Below are positions 46,986-54,598 of a DNA stretch of 64,000 bases, piece after piece. A program made the translations under genes and the position numbers. Within the stretch, counting starts at the first letter, position 1; the number at the start of each line of letters is the position of its first letter. The notes under the pieces are model-generated. The model ran no database searches. It was given only the letters and a program-made list of their open reading frames with translations, and was not told where the DNA came from. The stretch covers positions 496,001 to 560,000 of the forward strand of contig NZ_PDOF01000003.1 of assembly GCF_003226345.1 (NCBI RefSeq). The letters run 5' to 3'. The DNA is from Alteribacter lacisalsi. Its GTDB lineage: Bacteria; Bacillota; Bacilli; Bacillales; Salisediminibacteriaceae.

Positions 46986-47417
46986 ATGGCGGTGATCAAA
47001 GCAAACTCAAATGATATCGCCCTTCTCGCCCGGCTTATCCGTGCGGAAGCCGAAGGGGAAGGTGAACTGGGCATGCTCAAAGCCGGCAACGTAATGGTGA
47101 ATCGGGTGCGGGTGCGCTGTTCGGATTTCAAGGATATTAATAGCGTGGAGCGAATGGTCTATCAGTCTCCCGGCGGTTTTGAGGCTGTGCAGAAAGGCTA
47201 TTTTTATCAGCGGGCACGGGAGCGGGATAAGCGCAGGGCACGGAGACTTGTCAACGGCGAGCGTTTCGGCATTGCCGAGCATGCGCTCTGGTTTTACCGG
47301 CCTGACGGGGACTGCCCGCCGGAATGGTTCGGCCAGCCGAATACAGGCCGCTATAAACTTCACTGTTTCTTCCAGCCAACTTACGGAGAATGTGAGGAAA
47401 TATATAACACGTTTTAG
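46986..47417 (+). CDS. cwlJ: Spore cortex lytic hydrolase CwlJ, copy 1
   Basis: Cortex-lytic hydrolase of the SleB/CwlJ family, stored in the coat and active in germination. 143 residues, no signal peptide, as known for CwlJ (it is made in the mother cell). Catalytic Glu in IRAEAEGEGELGML, then VMVNRVRVRCSDF, GYFYQRARERDKRRARR and HCFFQPT. It differs from copy 2 (47569-48003) at only about 10 of 142 aligned residues. Downstream, gerQ encodes the protein that CwlJ needs to enter the coat. ATG at 46986 follows AGGAGGG. Confidence 0.95.
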   Translation: MAVIKANSNDIALLARLIRAEAEGEGELGMLKAGNVMVNRVRVRCSDFKDINSVERMVYQSPGGFEAVQKGYFYQRARERDKRRARRLVNGERFGIAEHALWFYRPDGDCPPEWFGQPNTGRYKLHCFFQPTYGECEEIYNTF

Positions 47418-47423
47418 AGTCAG

Positions 47424-47458
47424 CCGGCTCCCGCTCATTCGGGGGCCGGTTTATGTTT
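47424..47458 (+). terminator. Terminator of cwlJ copy 1
   Basis: CCGGCTCCCG / CGGGGGCCGG arms (47424-47449), then TTTATGTTTTT. Confidence 0.75.
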
Positions 47459-47462
47459 TTCA

Positions 47463-47491
47463 ACATAGCCGCTCTGCCTCTTTCATAGTAT
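47463..47491 (+). promoter_or_regulatory. SigE-like promoter of cwlJ copy 2
   Basis: ACATA, 16 bases, CATAGTAT, about 78 bases before the start. The same pair recurs before gerQ at 48050-48078, and the flanking TTCATAGTATKACAATAGCG is conserved between the two. B. subtilis cwlJ and gerQ are SigE-dependent. Confidence 0.55.
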
Positions 47492-47568
47492 GACAATAGC
47501 GCAGATGCAGCAGTTTATTCTCTGCCATTCCGACTAAGAAAAACCTTTACTAAAACAGGGAGGTGGCG

Positions 47569-48003
47569 TTGATCGCCGTAATCAAAACGAATTCCAGTGA
47601 CATTGATCTTCTTGCCAGACTGATGAGGGCAGAAGCGGAAGGCGAAGGCGAACTGGGCATGCTCAAAGCAGGTAATGTCATGGTCAACCGTGTCAGGGTA
47701 CGCTGCTCTGATTTTGAGGATATCAACGATGTTGAGCGAATGGTATATCAGTCACCGGGCGGTTTTGAAGCGGTGCAGAAAGGCTATTTCTACCAGCGGG
47801 CACGGGAGCGGGATAAACGCCGGGCAAGACGGCTCGTTCAGGGAGAACGGTTCGGCATTGCCGAGCATGCCCTCTGGTTTTACCGCCCTGACGGGGACTG
47901 CCCGCCTGAATGGTTCGGTCAGCCGAATACAGGCCGTTACAAGCTTCACTGCTTTTTTCAGCCGACTTACGAAGAGTGTCAGGAGATCTTTAATACGTTT
48001 TAG
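47569..48003 (+). CDS. cwlJ: Spore cortex lytic hydrolase CwlJ, copy 2
   Basis: Tandem paralogue of the preceding gene, about 93 percent identical by my count, with all family motifs intact (AEAEGEGELGML, VRCSDFEDIN, HCFFQPT). Start is TTG at 47569 (GGGAGG 5 bases before), giving MIAVIKTNSSD; a GTG at 47563 is too close to that site. Differences cluster at the N-terminus and in the last dozen residues. It has its own upstream promoter-like element and terminator, so both copies could be expressed in the mother cell. Confidence 0.94.
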   Translation: MIAVIKTNSSDIDLLARLMRAEAEGEGELGMLKAGNVMVNRVRVRCSDFEDINDVERMVYQSPGGFEAVQKGYFYQRARERDKRRARRLVQGERFGIAEHALWFYRPDGDCPPEWFGQPNTGRYKLHCFFQPTYEECQEIFNTF

Positions 48004-48008
48004 CAGAA

Positions 48009-48046
48009 AGAGCCGGTTTCGCTGTTGCGGAGCCGGCTCTTAATTT
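48009..48046 (+). terminator. Terminator of cwlJ copy 2
   Basis: AGAGCCGG / CCGGCTCT perfect arms (48009-48040) followed by TAATTTTC; tail is weak. Confidence 0.6.
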
Positions 48047-48049
48047 TCT

Positions 48050-48078
48050 GCATAGCCTTTCCTTCCCGTTCATAGTAT
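48050..48078 (+). promoter_or_regulatory. SigE-like promoter of gerQ
   Basis: GCATA, 16 bases, CATAGTAT, about 80 bases before gerQ; near copy of the element upstream of cwlJ copy 2. Confidence 0.55.
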
Positions 48079-48159
48079 TACAATAGCGCAGGCGCTGAAC
48101 GGAGCCATTATTCATATCTCAAAGGTACTGATTTTTAAATTATATAAGGATGTGATTAG

Positions 48160-48639
48160 ATGTATCATCAGTATCCATCGTTTGGACAGAGTGGGTATCG
48201 CACGAACGGCCAGGGCATGGGATTCGGCCAGAACGGCCAGCAGTTCCTTCCGGGAACTCCTGAACCGCCTCCGCCGCAGTTCTCCCAGCAGCAGGCCGGC
48301 CAGCAGACCGGTCCGTTCGGCTTGACTGCACAGATGCCGGGGCAGCTTCCGATCGAACAGTCTTATATTGAAAACATCCTCCGCTTAAACCGCGGAAAAG
48401 TCGGCACGTTTTACATGACATATGAGTTTAACGAAAAGTGGAATGCCAAGATTTTTAAAGGGGTTGTAGAAGCAGCCGGGCGGGATCATATCATCATCAG
48501 TGATCCGCAGACCGACAAGCGGTACCTCCTCCTTATGGTCAACCTTGATTACGTCACGTTTGATGAGCCGCTTGAGTATGATTATCCGTTTGATGACGGC
48601 CCCGGTGCCCAGCAGCTCGCCCAGTACAGCCCACGGTAA
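48160..48639 (+). CDS. gerQ: Spore coat protein GerQ
   Basis: Inner-coat protein needed for CwlJ to be placed in the coat; in B. subtilis it is cross-linked by transglutaminase Tgl. 159 residues: an N-terminal Gln/Gly/Pro-rich disordered region (about 1-60, with QFSQQQAGQQTG) and a folded C-terminal domain (SYIENILRLNRGKVGTFYMT, WNAKIFKGVVEAAGRDHIII). ATG at 48160 with AAGGATGTG upstream. Clustered with cwlJ, as in the B. cereus group, whereas in B. subtilis the two are far apart. Confidence 0.95.
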   Translation: MYHQYPSFGQSGYRTNGQGMGFGQNGQQFLPGTPEPPPPQFSQQQAGQQTGPFGLTAQMPGQLPIEQSYIENILRLNRGKVGTFYMTYEFNEKWNAKIFKGVVEAAGRDHIIISDPQTDKRYLLLMVNLDYVTFDEPLEYDYPFDDGPGAQQLAQYSPR

Positions 48640-48643
48640 CAAA

Positions 48644-48676
48644 AAACCGGACCTCTTGAAGGGGCCCGGTTTCTTA
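48644..48676. terminator. Terminator between gerQ and ywdK
   Basis: AAACCGG / CCGGTTT arms with inner CC/GG pairs; short T-tracts on both strands suggest it serves both convergent genes. Confidence 0.65.
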
Positions 48677-48700
48677 TGTTTGTCATTTTTTCTCCGAAAT

Positions 48701-49075
48701 TTAAGACTGGTTAAATGCTGCGATCATGAGAAGCACCCAGCCTGTCAGGAAGGCAACACCGCCAAGAGGCGTGATCGCACCGAGAACCCGGATACCTGTA
48801 AGGCTCAAGGCATAAAGGCTTCCGGAAAAAAGAATGATGCCGATCAGAAAAGCCCAGCCTGCCCCATGAACAAGTCCGGTTGATGCAAGATGTTTCGTAA
48901 GGATCGCTACTGCAATAAGTGCCAGTGCGTGAATCATATGATACTGAACAGCCGTTTCAAACGTCTTTAAGTACCCGGTCTGCTCAAGACGGTCTTTGAG
49001 CGCGTGTGCTCCAAATGCACCGAGTGCGACAAATAGAAATCCGTTCAGACTTCCGAGAATGAGAAAAAGCTTCAC
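48701..49075 (-). CDS. ywdK: DUF423 membrane protein YwdK
   Basis: Small integral membrane protein of 124 residues with four hydrophobic helices (LILGSLNGFLFVALGAFGAH, ALALIAVAILT, FLIGIILFSGSLYAL, LGGVAFLTGWVLLMIAAF) and GAFGAHALK typical of DUF423. Function unknown. GTG at 49075 is chosen because AAAGGAGTGG precedes it and the family starts MK-x-FLILG; the frame can be extended to 49123. Confidence 0.88.
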   Translation of the reverse strand: MKLFLILGSLNGFLFVALGAFGAHALKDRLEQTGYLKTFETAVQYHMIHALALIAVAILTKHLASTGLVHGAGWAFLIGIILFSGSLYALSLTGIRVLGAITPLGGVAFLTGWVLLMIAAFNQS

Positions 49076-49178
49076 AGCGAGCCACTCCTTTAGGTTTGTG
49101 TTTTCCTCTAAAAAGAATAGCACAGACCTTCTTCCAAAGGAAATGGCTTCTTAGCATCATTTGTTCGTGCTTATCTCA

Positions 49179-49235
49179 CTGCAGGCGGACGCTTTCCGCG
49201 GGCACCACTTCAGCCTCCTAGGGAAGATTCCTGCT
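49179..49235 (+). repeat. Interspersed GC-rich repeat, truncated copy (left half)
   Basis: CTGCAGGCGGACGCTTTCCG, GCGGGCACCACTTCAGCCTC and CTAGGGAAGATTCCTGC match the left half; the right half is missing. The 49076-49387 gap contains nothing else I can name. Confidence 0.75.
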
Positions 49236-49387
49236 TCTTCCTCTCCCAGCATACCTTCGAAGCGGTCTGCGTCGAAGCAACTCGCAGCTTATTCGTGAAG
49301 CAAACGCTCGTCGCTGTAGTCACCGCCTTCCGTTTCATTCCCTGCTTCACAAACATATTACCGATACTTTCGCATCCGCAACTGCTC

Positions 49388-49690
49388 CTACCTGTTCTGC
49401 ACGTAGACTCTCAGAGCATTCTCCATCCGCTCTGCTTCCTCGTGCGTTGGACTGATGACGACGATATGGTCTCCGTTTACCTCCAGCTGCACATGTTGGA
49501 ACCCCTGCCGGTGCAGAAAATCTTTTACATCCTTCGCATCTTCTTTTTCAGCATAAAGCGTGTGGTCTCCTACATAATGTTCGTTCACATAAAGCTCATA
49601 ACGGTCCTCCGTCAGTTTATCTGTCACCTCTCCTCCGTTAAAAACACGGAAATAAAGCGGAAATCCGACATTACCGGTATTGTTAATCAT
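49388..49690 (-). CDS. Hypothetical protein
   Basis: About 100 residues, not recognised: MINNTGNVGFPLYFRVF, then a VNEHYVGDHTLYAEKEDAKD segment and a C-terminal VQLEVNGDHIVVISP strand with a helix. Mixed alpha/beta, no signal or membrane part. I take ATG at 49690 (AAGGGAG 8 bases before); the open frame extends to ATG at 49771 without a clear ribosome site, so the start is uncertain. Followed by nothing identifiable on its strand. Confidence 0.6.
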   Translation of the reverse strand: MINNTGNVGFPLYFRVFNGGEVTDKLTEDRYELYVNEHYVGDHTLYAEKEDAKDVKDFLHRQGFQHVQLEVNGDHIVVISPTHEEAERMENALRVYVQNR

Positions 49691-49838
49691 CACAATTGCT
49701 CCCTTCACCCAAGCGTTTTTTTTGGCGACCTGTTTGATTACAACTTGTGCAGTTTTCGTGATTCCATGCATGAAAGTTGCAGCCGATGATTCTGCCTGAC
49801 TATAATCAGAAAAAAGGCAGGAAAGGGTGAGTACTCAG

Positions 49839-50450
49839 ATGATTCACGTCAGACCGTATACAGTCGAAGATTACGAGTCTCTGCTGGCAATTCAGAAAGA
49901 AGCGTTCCCACCTCCTTTTCCCGAGGAGCTGTGGTGGTCCAAAGATCAAATTAAAGCTCATGTGGATACGTTTCCCGAAGGAGCGCTCATTGCCGAAGTG
50001 GATGGTCAGCCAGCCGGCTCGGCTACAGGGCTGATCGTGAAGTGGACAGGCAGGCCTCACACGTGGGAGGATGCGGCAGGTGGCGGATATATCACCGCAC
50101 ACGATCCTGACGGGGATACACTATACGGCATTGACGTGTGCGTCAGCCCCCGGTTCCGCGGCAGAGGTGTGGCCGGTGCTCTTTACGAGGCGAGAAAAAA
50201 GCTGGTTGCTGATCTTGGGCTCACCCGGTTTGTGGCAGGCTGCAGAATCCCCGGGTACCATGAGCATGCCGGTTTTATGACTCCAGAAGAATACATGGAA
50301 GAAGTGGCTTCAGGGCGTCTGAAAGATCTGGTACTCAGCTTTGCCATGAAAAACGGCATGACCCCCCTCCAGGTAATCCGGGATTACCTGGACGACGAAG
50401 AGTCGCATAACTGCGCGGTAATGGTAGAGTGGCAAAGGGAAACCGATTAA
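49839..50450 (+). CDS. GNAT-family N-acetyltransferase
   Basis: 203 residues with a GNAT core: IRPYT-like VRPYTVEDY at the start, ALIAEVDGQPAG, and the acetyl-CoA loop VSPRFRGRGVAGALYEARKK. A C-terminal extension of about 60 residues (SFAMKNGMTPLQVIRDYLDDE) is longer than the minimal fold. ATG at 49839 with AAGGGTGAG upstream; GTG at 49827 is within that site. Substrate unknown. Confidence 0.85.
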   Translation: MIHVRPYTVEDYESLLAIQKEAFPPPFPEELWWSKDQIKAHVDTFPEGALIAEVDGQPAGSATGLIVKWTGRPHTWEDAAGGGYITAHDPDGDTLYGIDVCVSPRFRGRGVAGALYEARKKLVADLGLTRFVAGCRIPGYHEHAGFMTPEEYMEEVASGRLKDLVLSFAMKNGMTPLQVIRDYLDDEESHNCAVMVEWQRETD

Positions 50451-50477
50451 GTACCTTCTGGATAAATTATTATAGAA

Positions 50478-50515
50478 AAGACCCCGGTATATCTCCATAT
50501 ACGGGGGTCTTCGTC
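50478..50515 (+). terminator. Terminator of the GNAT gene
   Basis: AGACCCC-GTATAT / ATATAC-GGGGTCT stem with a 4-base loop; the T-tail is short. Confidence 0.65.
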
Positions 50516-50521
50516 ATCAGA

Positions 50522-50887
50522 TCAGAAATCGAGCAGGTTGTCGCTGCTGCCGTGTTCATCACTGTCGTAAATGTTTTTATTCGCTTTTTTCGGGGCAGGC
50601 TTGGCCGGGCGGTCATCAAGGTCACCCATCATCCGCTGCCGCTCAAGGATCTCCATTGCAGATTGCTCTCGTTCAGATGAACTGGACGGGGGCGTCCATG
50701 ACGTAGGAGCTGATGCGGGCGATGAAGCATCCGGTTCCGATGCAAGCAGCAGATCGCAGTATGTGCGAAGGGCTGTAACATGCTCTTTAAAGCGGTTGTC
50801 TGATACATCGCCAGCGGCCACCTTCGCTTTTATACGGTTCAGTTCGTCATCCATTTTTGCTGTGACTGTGCGTGCAGATATATTCAT
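50522..50887 (-). CDS. ywdI: YwdI family protein
   Basis: 121-residue conserved Bacillus protein of unknown function: MNISARTVTAKMDDELNRI, FKEHVTALRTYCDLLL, a Ser/Ala/Pro-rich disordered middle, and a C-terminal DNLLDF. ATG at 50887 matches the family start; GGAGGG lies 12 bases before. The B. subtilis neighbours ywdK and ung are also in this window. Confidence 0.82.
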   Translation of the reverse strand: MNISARTVTAKMDDELNRIKAKVAAGDVSDNRFKEHVTALRTYCDLLLASEPDASSPASAPTSWTPPSSSSEREQSAMEILERQRMMGDLDDRPAKPAPKKANKNIYDSDEHGSSDNLLDF

Positions 50888-51367
50888 GCTGTACAGTTCC
50901 CTCCTCGTACGGTTCACTTTTTGTTCTTCCGCGGGTTCATAAATTATAGGGAAAGTATAGCACACTCTGGTTTTTTACAGAAAATCCGATTAGGGACGTG
51001 GATAAATTCTTCTTTGTCACTCTAGTATAAAATCTAAAACACACTAACCTTCGGTCCTATTCAAACAAGAAAGTGCTTAAATATTTATAATTTTTAAAGC
51101 CACTTCGCTGCAGGCGGACGCTTTCCGCGGGCAATGCCTCAGCCTCCTCGGGAAAAGCGCCCTGCGGGGTCTTCGGTCATTGCTTTTCCCGCAGGAGTCG
51201 CCGCCTTCCGCTTCATTACATGTATTTCATATAGAACCGGCCTTTCAGGTGGCATGTTTACTTACAATAGCTTCTTTGCTGATTGCTAAGCGGCGTTTAT
51301 GGCCGGAGCGATTTAATGAGACCGCCCAGTACGTAGTCTCAATACAGGCAGCCTACCATGCACCTCT
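50888..51367. other. ywdI-DUF1801 gap with a full repeat copy
   Basis: No gene is supported. A complete interspersed repeat occupies 51107-51217. A small plus-strand frame over the repeat and beyond has no homology and no ribosome site. Confidence 0.55.
51107..51217 (+). repeat. Interspersed GC-rich repeat, complete copy (reference)
   Basis: Best-preserved of about ten copies. Blocks in order: GCTGCAGGCGGACGCTTTCC; GCGGGCA; CAGCCTCCTCGGGAAAA; CCCTGCGGGGTCTTCGG; TTTTCCCGCAGGAGTCGCCG; CCTTCCGCTTCATT. The ends carry imperfect inverted repeats (GGCGGAC against GTCGCCGCC), and the middle has CCTGCGGGGTC against TCCCGCAGGAG. Confidence 0.85.
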
Positions 51368-51739
51368 TTATTTCCGCCAGAAGGTAGAGCAGTCTGCCTT
51401 ATCCTTAATGTTGAATTCAATCATGTTCCCGAGTAATGCATAATCAACCTGCTGGTTCCATTTGATTCGTATAATTTCCTTTGTATGATCGTAGCCGGCC
51501 TGCTTAATCTGATCGGAAAAGTGATCGATCGCTACTCTTTCAGGCGCCACGGCTATATGTTTTTTTGAGACGCTGAAGCCCAGAATAAACGTGCCGTGAT
51601 CGGTAAACATCGGCTGCTTCCACGCAATCTTCTCCTCTAATTGCGGATACTTCTCTTTTACCCAGCCCAGCACTTCTTCCATACGATCCCGGTGATCCGG
51701 GTGGTCGATCTGCTGAATAAATTCTTCAAATGTTTCCAT
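51368..51739 (-). CDS. DUF1801 protein (YdhG-like)
   Basis: 123 residues of the YdhG/DUF1801 fold, which in B. subtilis has a frataxin-like member (Fra) acting as iron chaperone. Seen: METFEEFIQQIDHPDHRDRM, KIAWKQPMFTDHGTFILGF, SKKHIAVAP and IRIKWNQQVDYALLGNMIEFN. A role in Fe-S or heme supply is only suggested by family. The ATG at 51739 follows GGAGGGACC. Confidence 0.8.
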   Translation of the reverse strand: METFEEFIQQIDHPDHRDRMEEVLGWVKEKYPQLEEKIAWKQPMFTDHGTFILGFSVSKKHIAVAPERVAIDHFSDQIKQAGYDHTKEIIRIKWNQQVDYALLGNMIEFNIKDKADCSTFWRK

Positions 51740-51800
51740 ACTGGTCCCTCCAACACGCCTCTTTATTAAACTCTTATCGAAAAGATTGTGGTTTTATTAC

Positions 51801-51846
51801 GCTACAGGCGGACGCTTCCCGCAGGAGTCCCCGCCTTTCGCTTCAT
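51801..51846 (+). repeat. Interspersed GC-rich repeat, internally deleted 46-bp copy
   Basis: GCTACAGGCGGACGCTT is joined directly to CCCGCAGGAGTCCCCGCCTT then TCGCTTCAT. Left and right ends of the full element are kept and about 65 central bases are gone. Confidence 0.8.
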
Positions 51847-51945
51847 GATAAATCCTTCTAAAAGCAATAATCAGCAGCTTTTTATTTTCTTCCATCTGGT
51901 TATTTTCTCTTATGATACCTGATTCATTCACCTTATCAGAGCTGC

Positions 51946-53736
51946 TTATTCTGTCAGTTCAATAAACGTTTCCACGTCTCTTGCAACGAGATCGATCGCT
52001 CTCTGCCAGAATTCGGGCTCTGTGAGGTCTTCGCCAAGATGTTTCTGTGCAAGGTCTTCCACCTGCATGCGGCCAGTGTCACGAAGCAGGTCGATATAGC
52101 GGGCCTCAAAATCCGCTCCCTCCTCTTCCGCGCGGGCGTAGATGCCCATGCTGAACAGATAGCCGAACGTGTACGGGAAGTTATAGAACGGAACGCCGGT
52201 TATATGGAAGTGCAGTTTGGACGCCCAGAAGTGCGGGGAGTATGATCCCAGTTCATCACAGTACGCTTCCTTCTGCGCTTCAAGCATAATTTCGTTCAGA
52301 CGGTGTACGCTTACAAGCCCCTTCTTTCTCTCCTCGTAGAAGCGTGTTTCAAACAGGAACCTGGCATGAATGTTCATGAAGAACGCGATACTGCGGTTCA
52401 GCTTATCATCCAGAAGCTGCAGTCTGGCTTCGTCTGAGGATGCCTGTTTTACTGTAGCATCTGCTACGATCATTTCAGCAAAGGTCGACGCTGTTTCAGC
52501 CACGTTCATGGCATACCGCTGGGCCATCTGCGGAAGGTCGTTCATCACGTGCTGATGATAGGCGTGGCCCAGTTCATGGGCGAGGGTGGCCACATTGGAT
52601 GCCGAACCGTCATAGGTCATGAAAATGCGGGACTGCTGTTTTACAGGAAAACTCGTACAGAATCCACCCGGGCGTTTGTCGGAGCGGCTTTCCGCTTCAA
52701 TCCACCGCTCGTCGAATGCTTTTTGTGAGAAATCGGCCATCTTCGGGCTGAATGAACGGAACTGCTCGACAATCATTTCCGCGGCTTGATTATAGGGAAC
52801 CTCCTCGGATTCGCTCGTCACAGGTGCACCTACATCGGTCCAGTCCAGTTTCTCTAGGCCGAGAACCCGGGCTTTGCGCTTCAGATATTTGGTGAATACC
52901 GGTTTGTTCTTTTCGATTGTCTGCCACATCACGTCCAGTGTCTTTTTCTGCATCCGGTTAATATCGAGCGGTTCTTTGAGGAAATCATCCCATCCCCGCT
53001 CTTTGTATGTCTGAAGGCGGAATCCGCCCAGATGATTGAGCGTGTTGGCAAAGAGTTCCGCTTCATCTCCCCACGCTTGTTCCCACTTCTGAGCAACGTA
53101 CTGGCGCGTACTCCGGTCCTTGCTCGTCATTTTATTTGCAGCCTGACCAACAGAAAACGGCTTTGTTTTCCCGTCTTTTTCAAGTTCAATGCTCATCCGG
53201 CCGACAATGGTGTTGTACATGTCACCCCAGGCGTGATAGCCGTCAACGGACAAACCTTGAATCAGTTTTTCTTTGTCTCCCGGAAGCTTATCTTTTGCAG
53301 CCCTGCGTCGTTCTTCCAGGTTATATGTAAGCGGTTTAATTTCTTCGAGAGCTGTAAGCTTATCCCACAGCCCATCCTCAATTCCGAGGAGAAGCTCGTC
53401 GATCGAAGTCATGATAGAGGAGTAGGATGAAGAAAGCTGTTTTACTCTGCCCGTAAGCAGTTTTGCTCCTTCATCTTTCGTATTCTGGGCTGTCAGGCAG
53501 CTGACAAATGCGCCGGATTCTCTCACCCGTTTGGAGATTTCCTGTGCTCGGACGAGTACGTGGACGATGCCGAAGAGATCATCCTCTGTTTCTGGTACTG
53601 ATTTAGAATCCAGATCTTTTTGAAATTGGTTAATATCGGCTTCCAATGTGGAGAGAAATGCCTGAAAACGTTCTGAATCGCTTCCTCCTGGAAAGATCGC
53701 TTCAAGATCCCAAACCTGACGGTATGATTGTGTCAT
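51946..53736 (-). CDS. pepF: M3-family oligoendopeptidase F
   Basis: Cytoplasmic zinc metallopeptidase degrading short peptides. 596 residues: N-terminal helical region, then the catalytic HELGH at 387-391 with the third ligand Glu further on, and FMTYDGSASNVATLA before it. Ends with the typical YARAEEEGADFEARYIDLLRD region. ATG at 53736; the stop of the upstream dehydrogenase-like gene is 2 bases away, so they are co-transcribed. In B. subtilis two such genes exist (yjbG, yerI); which one this matches is not clear. Confidence 0.93.
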   Translation of the reverse strand: MTQSYRQVWDLEAIFPGGSDSERFQAFLSTLEADINQFQKDLDSKSVPETEDDLFGIVHVLVRAQEISKRVRESGAFVSCLTAQNTKDEGAKLLTGRVKQLSSSYSSIMTSIDELLLGIEDGLWDKLTALEEIKPLTYNLEERRRAAKDKLPGDKEKLIQGLSVDGYHAWGDMYNTIVGRMSIELEKDGKTKPFSVGQAANKMTSKDRSTRQYVAQKWEQAWGDEAELFANTLNHLGGFRLQTYKERGWDDFLKEPLDINRMQKKTLDVMWQTIEKNKPVFTKYLKRKARVLGLEKLDWTDVGAPVTSESEEVPYNQAAEMIVEQFRSFSPKMADFSQKAFDERWIEAESRSDKRPGGFCTSFPVKQQSRIFMTYDGSASNVATLAHELGHAYHQHVMNDLPQMAQRYAMNVAETASTFAEMIVADATVKQASSDEARLQLLDDKLNRSIAFFMNIHARFLFETRFYEERKKGLVSVHRLNEIMLEAQKEAYCDELGSYSPHFWASKLHFHITGVPFYNFPYTFGYLFSMGIYARAEEEGADFEARYIDLLRDTGRMQVEDLAQKHLGEDLTEPEFWQRAIDLVARDVETFIELTE

Positions 53737-53738
53737 GT

Positions 53739-54440
53739 TTATTCCCCTTTCTGTTTTTGGTTGAGCAGTGCTGTTTTTTCTTTGACGACCTGGGCGAGGT
53801 GATTAATCTGGTCAGACTGATAAATATGAACACCGCTTGAGTCCTCCTGGCAAACGGCGTGCATGGCGGCGGCTACATCCTCTGCGTGGACGGGTCTGTA
53901 CTTTTCAAGCGGACCAATCATGGCAAAGCCCATCGGCCTGGTGATCCATTCTGCCGCTTTTTCCCCGAACCTGAATTCACTGCGCGGGCCGGTAAGAAGA
54001 GACGGACGGAGAATATGCAGAGACGGATAGCCGATCATCACGAGCGCTTCCTCGAGATTCCCTTTCACCCGGCTGTAAAAAAAGGCCGAATCCTTGTCCG
54101 CACCGATTGCTGAGATCACAGCAAGCTGCGATGCCCCATTTCTGCGTGCCTGCATTGCGATGGCAAGTGGGAAATGATAATCGACTTTTTCAAATGCTTG
54201 TTTTGATCCTGCTTTCTTAATGGTTGTGCCGAGACAGATGAAAATATCATCGGCGGAAAGGGTCTCCTCTTCAAGATCCTCATAGGACAAAATCACTTCT
54301 TCGACTGACGGTTCATTCCTAAACGGTGTCTCACGTCTGGACGGCAGGATGATCCTGCTGTATGTATTCCGGCTGAGCAGTTCCCTGACAAGCGCCTGAC
54401 CAACAAGACCAGTGGCGCCGGCTACCAATGCAGTTTTCAC
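53739..54440 (-). CDS. NAD(P)-binding oxidoreductase, atypical SDR
   Basis: 233 residues of the atypical short-chain reductase group (HTATIP2-like): VAGATGLVGQALVRELL at the N-terminus, FICLGTTIKKAGS, SAIGADKDSAFFYSRVKG in the active-site region and LRPSLLTG. No full YxxxK catalytic motif typical of classical SDRs, apart from YSRVKG. GTG at 54440 with GAGGTG upstream is preferred to the GTG at 54449. Substrate unknown; unit with pepF. Confidence 0.83.
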   Translation of the reverse strand: MKTALVAGATGLVGQALVRELLSRNTYSRIILPSRRETPFRNEPSVEEVILSYEDLEEETLSADDIFICLGTTIKKAGSKQAFEKVDYHFPLAIAMQARRNGASQLAVISAIGADKDSAFFYSRVKGNLEEALVMIGYPSLHILRPSLLTGPRSEFRFGEKAAEWITRPMGFAMIGPLEKYRPVHAEDVAAAMHAVCQEDSSGVHIYQSDQINHLAQVVKEKTALLNQKQKGE

Positions 54441-54564
54441 GGACAGCACCTCACTTTACTGTGTAGCTTTACTTTATCACGGGACGAAATCAAAATAAAA
54501 GAATATTGAAACAATAAAGCGCGTGGCTCTGTTATGACCAGCAGCACAGCCGGTGCAGGTCCTG

Positions 54565-54598
54565 AAAACAAACCCCTGATGTATTGAACAGTCAGGGG
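54565..54598 (-). terminator. Terminator of the sensor kinase gene
   Basis: CCCCTGA / TCAGGGG arms with a 12-base loop, followed on the minus strand by TTTGTTTTC. The stop codon of the kinase is part of the stem. Confidence 0.8.

Noticed and set aside
51180-51443. 87-codon plus-strand frame
   Set aside because: Begins inside an interspersed repeat copy and ends antisense to the DUF1801 gene.
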